Source: Pedobacter schmidteae
GTDB taxonomy: Bacteria; Bacteroidota; Bacteroidia; Sphingobacteriales; Sphingobacteriaceae
NCBI GenBank assembly: GCA_945901155.1
Contig: CAMDKO010000011.1
Coordinates: 1-44,545, forward strand
Direction of reading: 5' to 3'
DNA length: 44,545 nt
Under the pieces are notes generated by a model. That model searched no databases and was not told the DNA's origin. It saw only the letters and a program-made list of their open reading frames with translations. Position 1 is the stretch's first letter. Each line of letters opens with the position of its first letter. Of the stretch, positions 1 to 7,902 are shown piece by piece. Position numbers and translations under genes: made by a program.

Positions 1-2375
1 TAAGGGAACTCAATTGCTTTTAACACCACCCATGTTTTTTCAGGCTTAGGCTTTTGGTATACCATTAGCTCTAACTTATTTCGGTCAGGGAAGACATTAG
101 TAAAACGAAATTTCAACCCTTTTTCATCAACTTTTTTACCAAAGTCAAATTTTGAACCGTCTTTAAGTAGATAAATCGGTTCAGATGGATATACTTTACC
201 ATCAGAATTCACTTCTAACTGCAAGCCAATCGCAATATCCCTGTCACCTACAGGGATATTTTGAATCTTGGCGTCGCGATTAATCCCTTTAACAAGAATA
301 TAACCCTCTTTAAATCTGACAGTATCGCCAACATTGATCTCATAAGTTAGTGGCTTTTCATAACTTTCATCATCAGAATGACCATCATGATCTTCATGAT
401 CTTCTTCCTTTAATGGCACACTACTTACATGGGTATATATGTCATGGAATAAATAGTGCTTTGTATCTGGAGAAGCGATGATCTGCCTCATCTTAGCATT
501 TTGTTGAGCATTGGGATATAAGGTAAAGTTTTCTTTTATCTTACCGGTTTCTTCGTTAATAACTTTGTAATTGATTCTGTAATACGTATTTACTCCCTCA
601 ACAGAATCGCCAAGATAGGTAACTGTGTACCTGTCCATTTTAACCGGCTCATCCTTGTAAAGAATTATATTTTCACGAGGATTATTACTCTTTGCAAATT
701 CATCACCAAAGCCAATACCTGTATTATTAATTGAAACTATTTTATTAGTGGCGGCTGCAACCAATGCCCCAACCAATAACATGGCAAAACCAATATGAGC
801 TACAGCAGATCCTGCCAATCGCCATTTCCCTTTAAATGCATCTCCAAGTATTCTGGCATTTGCAATAATTGAGAACACAGAAGCATAGGTAAGAATAATA
901 TACATCACATTGGTATAGATATTCATGATGTAAACCGCTCCAGCAGTAATAAATAAGGAGAATAGTAGGGATACAGAAATACTTACAAAAAATTTCTTGG
1001 GTTCTGTTTTCTTATATTTTAGGAATTGTGAGAATGCTGAAATAAATGCGATAACTACCGCAAATGGAACCTGCCATTTATTGTAATGAGCAATTACATT
1101 TGCAGGAGGAGCTATCTCCGTTCCAAAAATGGCGTTAAATACCGGAACTGAGGTGGTTGCCAAAATCTGAAGGCAAGCAATTGATATAACTAAAGCACCA
1201 ATAAAAAGCCAAAACTCTCTAGAGTATGTTTCCTCATCCTTTTTAGTAATCGGAAGTTCTTTCCAACGAATAACCAAAAATATTACAGAAAGGAACAAAA
1301 AGGTCAATACATATAAAACAAGATGCCAGAACATTCCAAGATCGGTGAACGCATGAACGGATGTTTCACCAAGAATACCGCTTCTGGTTAAAAAAGATGC
1401 ATACAGTACCAGAACAAAGCTAATTAGAACCAAGAAAGTAGCAGTAAAATAGGAATGGCCTGAATTTTTATAGGCTATCAGAACGTGTACCGCTGCTATT
1501 AAAGTCATCCAGGGAATAATTGAGGCATTTTCAACTGGATCCCAAGCCCAGAAACCCCCAAAATTCAAGGCCTCGTAAGCCCAGAATGAACCCATTATTA
1601 TACCCGTTCCTAAGATCATAACTGCAAACAATGTCCATGGCAATGCGGGTTTAACCCAATCCGCATATCTTTTTTCCCATAGGCCGCCAATAGCGTAGGC
1701 AAATGGAACAATCATGGATGCAAAGCCTAAAAACAAGGTTGGCGGGTGTATCACCATCCAGTAATTTTGAAGTAATGGATTCAATCCATTTCCATCTGTA
1801 AGCAAGCTTAAATAATCGCCTCGCTGAAAGATTGGTCCGGGAACCGCATCTCTAAGTAATATGAAAGGAGAGCTTCCTATCCTGAATCCAAAAACCTCAA
1901 CTCCAACAAGCATAGAAGCTATAAAGGCCTGTGAAAGCATAATAGTGGTCATTACTGAGTTTTCCCAGCTTTTACCTTTTCTAAGAATTACAAAACCTAA
2001 AACAGCCTGCCAGAACATCCATAACCAAAAACTACCTTCTTGACCTTCCCAAAACGAGGAAATAATATAATAAACCGGGAGTATTTTAGATGAATGAGCC
2101 CAAGCATAGTGATACTCAAATAAATGATTGTAAATAATAAAATATAAAGAAGAGCCAATACCAATTACTGCAGCAATGTTGATCAGGAAAGCAATTCTTG
2201 CAATTCGTTTCCATCCATCAGAACCTGCTCTGACAAGAGAATCTTTTGAGAGATTGGTGGTAGTAGCAAAATAATAAGAGATGGTTGCCAGCAACGCTGT
2301 ACAAAAAGATAAAATGATGAAGAATTGACCTATCTTCCCTGGAAGAAGGTTTTCTCCAATGTATTGTATTTCCAT
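1..2375 (-). CDS. ccmF: Cytochrome c heme lyase CcmF/CcsA family (C-terminus cut by window edge)
   Basis: The frame is open from the ATG at 2375 to the left edge, so about 791 residues are visible and the stop lies outside. The protein is a polytopic inner-membrane protein with many hydrophobic segments. A tryptophan-rich WWD-type motif, GGFWAWDPVEN, sits near residue 275, preceded by the family stretch HPPTLFLGFA. CcmF-type proteins bind heme through this motif and conserved histidines and ligate it to CxxCH apocytochromes on the periplasmic side. After the membrane core there is a soluble, charged region with a DHEDHDGHSDDE-like acidic/histidine stretch. It starts 7 bp after the ccmE stop, so the two are almost certainly co-transcribed. 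The family call is secure; how much C-terminus is missing is unknown. Confidence 0.93.
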   Translation of the reverse strand, partial: MEIQYIGENLLPGKIGQFFIILSFCTALLATISYYFATTTNLSKDSLVRAGSDGWKRIARIAFLINIAAVIGIGSSLYFIIYNHLFEYHYAWAHSSKILPVYYIISSFWEGQEGSFWLWMFWQAVLGFVILRKGKSWENSVMTTIMLSQAFIASMLVGVEVFGFRIGSSPFILLRDAVPGPIFQRGDYLSLLTDGNGLNPLLQNYWMVIHPPTLFLGFASMIVPFAYAIGGLWEKRYADWVKPALPWTLFAVMILGTGIIMGSFWAYEALNFGGFWAWDPVENASIIPWMTLIAAVHVLIAYKNSGHSYFTATFLVLISFVLVLYASFLTRSGILGETSVHAFTDLGMFWHLVLYVLTFLFLSVIFLVIRWKELPITKKDEETYSREFWLFIGALVISIACLQILATTSVPVFNAIFGTEIAPPANVIAHYNKWQVPFAVVIAFISAFSQFLKYKKTEPKKFFVSISVSLLFSLFITAGAVYIMNIYTNVMYIILTYASVFSIIANARILGDAFKGKWRLAGSAVAHIGFAMLLVGALVAAATNKIVSINNTGIGFGDEFAKSNNPRENIILYKDEPVKMDRYTVTYLGDSVEGVNTYYRINYKVINEETGKIKENFTLYPNAQQNAKMRQIIASPDTKHYLFHDIYTHVSSVPLKEEDHEDHDGHSDDESYEKPLTYEINVGDTVRFKEGYILVKGINRDAKIQNIPVGDRDIAIGLQLEVNSDGKVYPSEPIYLLKDGSKFDFGKKVDEKGLKFRFTNVFPDRNKLELMVYQKPKPEKTWVVLKAIEFP

Positions 2376-2382
2376 TTAAACG

Positions 2383-2793
2383 TTAAATTTTTGCTGTTGA
2401 AGCAGATACTTCAGTAACTTCTACCTCGTCTTTGGTGTATTTAGAAGGGCACTTCATTAAAATTTTCGAGGCATGAAATTCATTGCCAATCATTTTACCA
2501 GTTAATACTATTTGCTCAGAGCGCTCAAAATCCTGCGGTTTGGAACCATTGAATACTACTTTACTTTCCAGACCCTGATTATCTCTCATATAAAAAGCAA
2601 AGTAATTGGCATCTTGTTGAGGATTATAAAAAAGTTCTTTCTCCTTATTTAGCTGACCCACAACATGCAGTTCGGATTCAGATTTTTTAGCATCAGTAAA
2701 TGAGCCATAAGTGCTTGAATCTGCATAAGTACTAATTATAATACCGATCGCTAATGCAATTATAATAATTCCGGCTATAGAACTTTTTTTCAT
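2383..2793 (-). CDS. ccmE: Heme chaperone CcmE, CxxxY type
   Basis: The 136-residue protein has an N-terminal membrane anchor (about residues 5-22) followed by an OB-fold periplasmic domain, as in CcmE, the chaperone that covalently holds heme before handing it to CcmF. The classical heme-binding site is HxxxY, with the His attached to a heme vinyl. Here the matching site reads KCPSKY, that is C115-x-x-x-Y119, with the nearest histidine (H107) eight residues upstream. A CxxxY form of CcmE is known from archaea and Desulfovibrio. The gene is followed by ccmF with a 7-bp gap, and a good Bacteroidota promoter lies upstream. The identification rests on size, topology, motif and position beside ccmF. 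Confidence 0.9.
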   Translation of the reverse strand: MKKSSIAGIIIIALAIGIIISTYADSSTYGSFTDAKKSESELHVVGQLNKEKELFYNPQQDANYFAFYMRDNQGLESKVVFNGSKPQDFERSEQIVLTGKMIGNEFHASKILMKCPSKYTKDEVEVTEVSASTAKI

Positions 2794-2828
2794 GGATTTG
2801 CTTTAAATAATAAAATTAAATGCAAGTA

Positions 2829-2861
2829 CAAAAGTACGAAATAGTAAACTCATGGAGCAAA
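2829..2861 (-). promoter_or_regulatory. Bacteroidota-type promoter for ccmE-ccmF
   Basis: Read on the minus strand, TACTTTTG (2836-2829) matches the -7 consensus TAnnTTTG exactly. TTTG at 2861-2858 gives a -33 element with a 21-bp spacer, inside the range reported for this phylum. Transcription would start about 30 bases before the ccmE ATG, which suggests ccmE-ccmF is expressed separately from gdh. Confidence 0.55.
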
Positions 2862-2954
2862 GATAACAAGATTGTTTCTATATTAGAACCATTCTAAATA
2901 AATTGGAGCGAACTAGTAAAAATCCGCTCTAAAATAGTAAAAAAGGCCGATTAA

Positions 2955-4391
2955 TTAAGGCCAGATACCCATATTCATATACGATACCGCCACCTTATCG
3001 ATTGAACTAACAAAAGCTGCAGTTCTAAGTCCATCAATTTTAGAGTTACTGAGCTGAACCTCTCTAATCTCATGATATGATCTGATCATGGTATCTTCCA
3101 ATCCTGAATTAACTAATTCAAGCTCTGAAGCCCCTTTGATGATCATACTTCTCTGGGTTGCATCAAGAGAAACACCGGTAGTTTTTTCAACCATATTCAC
3201 CAAATTGAGATTTGCATTTTCTTCGTAACGCTTATCCATCCTTCCAAAAGCAACATGCGATAAATTTTTAAGCCACTCAAAATAAGACACTGTGACTCCA
3301 CCTGCATTGCAATACATATCAGGAATGATGATACATCCCCTTTTGATCAATATTTCTGCTGCATCAGGGGTTGTTGGTCCGTTTGCTGCTTCTGCAATTA
3401 TCTTGGCCTTGATATGTGCAACATTTGCAATAGTGATCTGATTTTCAAGAGCTGCAGGAACAAGAATATCACAATCTTGCTCTAATCCTTCGGCAGAATT
3501 TTTAAACTCTTTTTGAGATCCAGAAAATTCAAGTATTGATCCTGTTAATTTACGATGAGCAAATACTTCATCCAAATTAAAACCTGATGAATTATATATT
3601 GCACCTTCAAACTCACAGATACCCACAACAGTAGCACCAAATTCAAGAAGATATTTGATGGTATGAAATCCTACATTACCTAGGCCTTGTACAATCACAC
3701 GCTTTCCTGAAATACCGGCAGAAAGACCTAATTTCTTCATGTCTTCGGCAATGTCAACACATTCACGGATGGCAATAGCCACACCGCGTCCAGTTGCTTC
3801 TTTCCTTCCTGCAATGCCATGCAAAGCAAGAGGTTTTCCAGTAACACATCCAAGAGCATCGAGCTGTCCGGGATTCATAGTTTGATAGGTATCAGCTATC
3901 CAACTCATTTCACGCTCCCCAGAACCATAATCTGGAGCAGGAACATCAATTCCTGGACCAATGAAATTCTTTTTAATCAATTCAACAGTATACCTGCGGG
4001 TGATCGTTTCAAGTTCGGCCAAGGTGTATTCCTTTGGATTAATCTTTATTCCTCCCTTAGCCCCACCGAATGGAACATTTACAATCGCGCATTTATAAGT
4101 CATGAGTGCAGCAAGTGCCATTACCTCATCTTCATTAACCATTTCGCTGTATCGAATGCCCCCTTTTGTAGGTGATTTATGATGCGAATGTTCCACTCTC
4201 CAGGCATCAATTACTTCGAAACCATTCCCTCTTCGAATTGGGAAACGAAAACGATAAACACTATTACATGATCTAATTTGGTCAAGCAATCCTTCAGGGT
4301 GGGAAGTAAATTGTGCTGCATGATCAAAAAACTGGCAAACGTCACCAAAAAACGAAGTTTCTGAGTGCGCTGCGTCTATAGACTTAGCCAT
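2955..4391 (-). CDS. gdhA: Glutamate dehydrogenase (Glu/Leu/Phe/Val dehydrogenase family)
   Basis: This cytoplasmic enzyme of 478 residues interconverts glutamate with 2-oxoglutarate and ammonia using NAD(P). The N-terminal substrate domain shows the family lysines with the expected spacing: K76 in SPTKGGIR, K100 in TYKCA and the catalytic K112 in PFGGAKGGIK, followed by D154 in PAPDYG. The Rossmann domain has the nucleotide-binding turn QGLGNVGFHT and the late motif EAANGPTTP. It is somewhat longer than the usual 420-450 residues, mainly at the N-terminus and near the C-terminus. It lies between the ccmD-like gene and ccmE on the same strand but has wide gaps on both sides (149 and 161 bp), so it may be its own transcription unit. 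Cofactor preference cannot be read with confidence. Confidence 0.95.
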   Translation of the reverse strand: MAKSIDAAHSETSFFGDVCQFFDHAAQFTSHPEGLLDQIRSCNSVYRFRFPIRRGNGFEVIDAWRVEHSHHKSPTKGGIRYSEMVNEDEVMALAALMTYKCAIVNVPFGGAKGGIKINPKEYTLAELETITRRYTVELIKKNFIGPGIDVPAPDYGSGEREMSWIADTYQTMNPGQLDALGCVTGKPLALHGIAGRKEATGRGVAIAIRECVDIAEDMKKLGLSAGISGKRVIVQGLGNVGFHTIKYLLEFGATVVGICEFEGAIYNSSGFNLDEVFAHRKLTGSILEFSGSQKEFKNSAEGLEQDCDILVPAALENQITIANVAHIKAKIIAEAANGPTTPDAAEILIKRGCIIIPDMYCNAGGVTVSYFEWLKNLSHVAFGRMDKRYEENANLNLVNMVEKTTGVSLDATQRSMIIKGASELELVNSGLEDTMIRSYHEIREVQLSNSKIDGLRTAAFVSSIDKVAVSYMNMGIWP

Positions 4392-4460
4392 AAAATTAAT
4401 TAATTTGAATAATTGGTTTAGTATTGCAAAGTTGATAGAAAAAAACTGATACTAGAAATC

Positions 4461-4486
4461 AAAATTACTTAGTGTATTAAGTACAA
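4461..4486. promoter_or_regulatory. Operator-like inverted repeats upstream of gdh
   Basis: Two overlapping dyads lie about 75-95 bp upstream of the gdh start: TACTTA-N6-TAAGTA (4466-4483) and GTGTA-N5-TACAA (4472-4486). The 16 bases at 4461-4476 are identical to 20514-20529 upstream of pfkA, where the same GTGTA is also followed after five bases by TACA. This suggests a binding site for a common regulator. A chance match in AT-rich DNA is possible. Confidence 0.35.
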
Positions 4487-4540
4487 TTTAAACAGGCACA
4501 GGAAAAAGTACAATAAAAGAATTTAAACCTTGATTTCAGG

Positions 4541-4753
4541 TTATTTTTGCTTCTCGATTTTTTTTAATCGATTATCTATTGAGAACAGATAAATTGCTAA
4601 TCCAATAAATATAACCGCAATAACCATGACCACAACATAGATCTTACCCGACTCTCTTAGTTCGCTGGCCATATCAACTACATTAGAATTCTGAGCTAAA
4701 GTGATCAAAGAAAAGGATAGCATTAAACAGATTGTTAGGATAAAACTTTTCAT
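4541..4753 (-). CDS. CcmD-like small membrane protein
   Basis: The 70-residue protein has a cleavable-looking signal segment (residues 1-20, ending in LAQ), a short polar stretch, one strong transmembrane helix (about 38-58) and a charged tail, IDNRLKKIEKQK. This topology and its place directly after ccmC match the small CcmD-family proteins of Bacteroidota, which help the heme-handling CcmC/CcmE complex. Sequence conservation in this family is low, so position carries much of the call. The gap to ccmC is 64 bp. Confidence 0.7.
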   Translation of the reverse strand: MKSFILTICLMLSFSLITLAQNSNVVDMASELRESGKIYVVVMVIAVIFIGLAIYLFSIDNRLKKIEKQK

Positions 4754-4817
4754 GATGCTCGAATTTATATTTTAATTGGATTGCTTATCAAAACTATTTC
4801 TAATCTCTTTTTAATTA

Positions 4818-5483
4818 TTAATTATTTTCATGCTGTTTATTCTCAACTTTCCGGATACGGTACCTGATGGTAGTAATCCACGTACTCATCAATATCCATC
4901 CAAGAACTGCAGGGTAAAATACCGGACGTAATTCAGGAGCCATATCTTTGGTATTAAAGCCTGGATTTCCTCCGTTTCCGGGATGAAGTGAATCGGTCAT
5001 GCGGGGTAGTATAAATAATAATACTACCATGATTGGGAAAGCAAAAATATTATAAACAGCTGAGATCCTTCCTCTTTTTTGTTCTTCTTCAAGTGCATTT
5101 CTAAGAACCAAATAAGCCAGATAAACGAGCAGTGCAATTGCGGCACTATTTTGTTTGGGGTCATTGCTCCAGGCCTCTCCCCAAGTAAATTTAGCCCAAA
5201 CTGCACCGGTAACTAAGCCAAGTACTCCAAATATTATACCCACATTGGCGCTCTCAACTGCCATCAAGTCGTCATTTTCATTGGATGATTTAAGGAAGCG
5301 GATGCTATAAATAAAAGAAACGGTCAGCATCACAATCATGGAGAACCACATAGGAACATGAAAATGAATATTCCGGATAGTTTCGTTAAGAATTGGCTTG
5401 GCTGGAACATGAAATAAAAAACCTGCGACAATGGAGAATAGTACAAGAACTATAGCCAAAATTTTCCACCAGATTTTATTCAT
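4818..5483 (-). CDS. ccmC: Heme-handling protein CcmC (CcsA family)
   Basis: The 221-residue integral membrane protein has about six hydrophobic helices. It carries a WWD-like signature, KFTWGEAWSNDPKQNSA, between helices 3 and 4, plus histidines in NIHFHVPMWF and DSLHPG that correspond to periplasmic heme-ligand histidines in this family. CcmC places heme onto CcmE. The signature has lost some of the tryptophans seen in the E. coli version (WG..W.WD), which is usual for Bacteroidota. It starts 11 bp after the ccmB stop, indicating one operon. Confidence 0.9.
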   Translation of the reverse strand: MNKIWWKILAIVLVLFSIVAGFLFHVPAKPILNETIRNIHFHVPMWFSMIVMLTVSFIYSIRFLKSSNENDDLMAVESANVGIIFGVLGLVTGAVWAKFTWGEAWSNDPKQNSAAIALLVYLAYLVLRNALEEEQKRGRISAVYNIFAFPIMVVLLFILPRMTDSLHPGNGGNPGFNTKDMAPELRPVFYPAVLGWILMSTWITTIRYRIRKVENKQHENN

Positions 5484-5494
5484 AATGTTGCATT

Positions 5495-6157
5495 TTAATC
5501 ACGCCAAAGGTAAGGAAATAACAATAAAGAAGTAGTAACGACGATAACATTTATAGCCAAAAGAACTCCAATCTCATCGTAAGAAACCGATCTGTCTAAA
5601 CCATCCATCGCATTTTTAGACAATTTGATCAGCACAACCAGTAAAGGTATGATTACCGGAAAACTTAAAATAGCCATCAAGCCTCCTCCATTACTTGCTT
5701 TAGATGCAATACCAGATATCATGGTAAAAACTGATGCAAAACTGATGCTGCCTAACAATACAGCAAGCATATAGAACAATGGATCGCCAAGGGGGTTTTT
5801 AAAAACTAGGGTATAAAATCCCAAAGCAATGACTGAAAGTAACAGCATCAGCATTATATTGTATACTATCTTAGAGATAATGATTGCCTGTGGACTAGTA
5901 ATGGTATAATAATAGAGTTGCCTAGCCCTGCTTTCCTGGATAAAACTTTTTGTAATTGCATTTACTGAAGCAAAAAGCATGATGATCCAGAATAAGGCAT
6001 TCCATGTTGGGGCACTGCTAATCTCCCGAAAAGCCAGATAGCATACAAAAACAGTAGATACTACATACAATAGTATACCATTCAATGCGTATTTTGAACG
6101 CCACTCAAGCATGATCTCTTTACGGATCAGGAACTTTACCTGGTTGATTAAATCCAT
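5495..6157 (-). CDS. ccmB: Heme exporter ABC permease CcmB
   Basis: The 220-residue protein has six predicted membrane spans and the CcmB-style N-terminus (ligand-free amphipathic stretch, then KEIMLEWRSKYALNG). It is the permease of the CcmABCD complex that drives release of holo-CcmE. The ATG at 6157 is preferred over a TTG one codon upstream because a perfect -7 element ends five bases before it. The ATPase partner CcmA is not encoded anywhere in this window, so it must lie elsewhere in the genome if present. ccmC follows after 11 bp. Confidence 0.9.
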   Translation of the reverse strand: MDLINQVKFLIRKEIMLEWRSKYALNGILLYVVSTVFVCYLAFREISSAPTWNALFWIIMLFASVNAITKSFIQESRARQLYYYTITSPQAIIISKIVYNIMLMLLLSVIALGFYTLVFKNPLGDPLFYMLAVLLGSISFASVFTMISGIASKASNGGGLMAILSFPVIIPLLVVLIKLSKNAMDGLDRSVSYDEIGVLLAINVIVVTTSLLLFPYLWRD

Positions 6158-6162
6158 CAAAG

Positions 6163-6170
6163 CAAATATA
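6163..6170 (-). promoter_or_regulatory. -7 element TATATTTG directly before ccmB
   Basis: The minus strand reads TATATTTG, an exact TAnnTTTG match whose last base is five bases from the ccmB ATG. The expected start of transcription would fall at or within a base or two of the ATG, implying a leaderless or near-leaderless message. No convincing -33 TTTG is seen at the right distance. Confidence 0.45.
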
Positions 6171-6234
6171 TACTTTGAATTTCAGTTTCAGGTATTCTAT
6201 AGCCAATTCGAATATTTCTTTGTAATTTGTAAGG

Positions 6235-6720
6235 ATGTTTTCCTCTTTACTAGAAAGTCCGATTGGGCTATTGAGCATCAATGCAAATGAGCATGAGGTG
6301 TTTTCAATAAAATTTCTGGATCAATTAACAGATCAAAATCCGAATAAGATCACTGAAATAGCTAAAGTACAATTCATCGAATATTTTGAAGGCAAGAGAA
6401 ACAATTTTGATTTCCCAATACTTCAAATAGGTACAGATTTTCAAAAAAATGTTTGGAATGAACTGCAAAGAATTGATGCGGGCAAACCCATCACCTATGC
6501 AGCTCTGGCTAAACGAATGAAAAAACCATTAGCCATTCGAGCAATTGCCTCTGCCAATGGAAAGAACAAGCTGTTGATCGCTATACCCTGTCATCGAGTA
6601 ATAGGCAGCAATGGAGAATTAATTGGATTCTCTGCCGGACTATGGCGAAAGCAATGGTTACTTGAACATGAAACAAGAATAAATATGAACGGACAGTCAA
6701 GCTTGATGTATAAATTTTAG
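6235..6720 (+). CDS. ogt: Methylated-DNA--protein-cysteine methyltransferase
   Basis: This suicide repair enzyme takes the alkyl group from O6-alkylguanine onto its own cysteine. In the 161 residues the acceptor site IPCHRVIG carries C119. It is preceded by the helix-turn-helix with AIRAIASANGKN and followed by GFSAGLWRKQWLLEHE, all in the expected order. Length fits the Ogt/MGMT core without an Ada-type N-terminal domain. It is divergent from ccmB with about 77 bp between the starts and convergent with the downstream kinase. There are no signs of operon partners. Confidence 0.94.
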   Translation: MFSSLLESPIGLLSINANEHEVFSIKFLDQLTDQNPNKITEIAKVQFIEYFEGKRNNFDFPILQIGTDFQKNVWNELQRIDAGKPITYAALAKRMKKPLAIRAIASANGKNKLLIAIPCHRVIGSNGELIGFSAGLWRKQWLLEHETRINMNGQSSLMYKF

Positions 6721-6785
6721 CGTTTAGCCTCGATATTTTATCCAAAGGAGCCGAAATCTATCTATGTAAATCAAGAATAGCTAGT

Positions 6786-6821
6786 GTAATGTGGATGCGA
6801 GCTTGCCCCGCATCGCATTAC
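6786..6821. repeat. Bulged hairpin between convergent genes
   Basis: GTAATG-TG-GATGCG pairs with CGCATC-G-CATTAC around a 9-base loop, giving two six-base-pair stems separated by a small bulge. The right arm overlaps the stop codon of the minus-strand kinase gene. It is far more GC-rich than its surroundings and has no T-run on either side, so it looks more like a palindromic interspersed element than an intrinsic terminator, although it may stop transcription from both sides. Confidence 0.45.
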
Positions 6822-7672
6822 CTTGGTGCTAATTCAACATGATAACGAACAAGGTCATCTATAGGCGAACGAATGATCTTTCCTACTTTCATGCCATAGT
6901 CTGTCGCCGTTTCTTCGAGTACATTTCTAAAATTATACCCAACAGAGCCAATGCAATTAAATGTGTAATCTTTATAATTGGGATAATGGCTGACTAAATT
7001 TTCAAAAAAGTCAACGAAAGATGTTTTCACAATTTTTCTGGAATACTCTGCATGCACATTATTATCATACACGAACTTACTGAAACTCGCACAAAAACGA
7101 TTGGCTAATGGTTTGGTATAAACCTGATCAGTAACTTCATCAGGCGTTAATTTATAGGTCTCCCAAAAACGTTCTCTAACAACTTCAGGCATATATCCTC
7201 GAATGTAATCAGTCAGCAATTTTTTTCCAATGTAACAACCACTGCCCTCATCACCTAAAATATAGGCAGCTGAATCAATGTTTAATGAAATATCTTTTCC
7301 GTTATATAATCCGGTATTCGTGCCTGTTCCTAAAATTGCGGCAAAGCCAGTTTCCAATCCGAGTAATGCACGAGCTGCCGCAAGTAGATCATGCCCTATA
7401 TAAATACTAGCCTTAGTAAATACCGTTGCCATTGCATCTGAAACGATTTTCAACTTATCTTCTGTTGAACAACCAGCTCCATAATAGTTAAGCTCGGTCA
7501 CGTTAGTCAGATCAAGATCAGATGGAAGATCCTTTAAAAGAGATTTTACAATATAGTCTGAACTTACAAAGTATGGGTTATACCCTTCTGTGTTAAAATA
7601 GATCTTTTGACCAGATTCATTTAATAAACACCAATTGGTTTTAGTAGAACCACCGTCAGCAATTATGATCAT
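6818..7672 (-). CDS. BadF/BadG-type ATPase, N-acetylglucosamine-kinase-like sugar kinase
   Basis: The 284-residue cytoplasmic protein has the ASKHA actin/hexokinase fold. The phosphate-1 motif DGGSTKTNW is at residues 6-14, the catalytic aspartate sits in GHDLLAAARALLG, the phosphate-2 motif is ILGTGTNTGLY, and YILGDEGSGCYIGKKLL and the late IGSVGYNF adenosine loop follow. All elements for phosphoryl transfer are present. Family members phosphorylate amino sugars such as GlcNAc. A clear but degenerate paralog is encoded at 21559-22407. The gene stands alone, divergent from threonine aldolase. A weak promoter (TTG-N18-TACATTTA on the minus strand) lies upstream. Confidence 0.85.
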   Translation of the reverse strand: MIIIADGGSTKTNWCLLNESGQKIYFNTEGYNPYFVSSDYIVKSLLKDLPSDLDLTNVTELNYYGAGCSTEDKLKIVSDAMATVFTKASIYIGHDLLAAARALLGLETGFAAILGTGTNTGLYNGKDISLNIDSAAYILGDEGSGCYIGKKLLTDYIRGYMPEVVRERFWETYKLTPDEVTDQVYTKPLANRFCASFSKFVYDNNVHAEYSRKIVKTSFVDFFENLVSHYPNYKDYTFNCIGSVGYNFRNVLEETATDYGMKVGKIIRSPIDDLVRYHVELAPR

Positions 7673-7902
7673 AATTAAATTATTATAAAAGGTTAAATGT
7701 AAGAATTAATACTTATTGTCAATAGAACACTATGCAATATTCAGCTAATTGATTTGGTAATAAATGAGTAAATAACGTTTTCATTGCATTATCAACCATA
7801 ATTTATACGGATTTATTAAAAAAAACAAGTTTGAAATTTAAGCAAGTGATGCTAATTCCAACAAAAAATTCCAGATAACAAGGATAAAATCTATTTTTAG
7901 GC

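Noticed and set aside
3819-4175. Plus-strand open frame inside gdh
   Set aside because: It lies antisense within a clear glutamate dehydrogenase gene and has no recognisable protein features.
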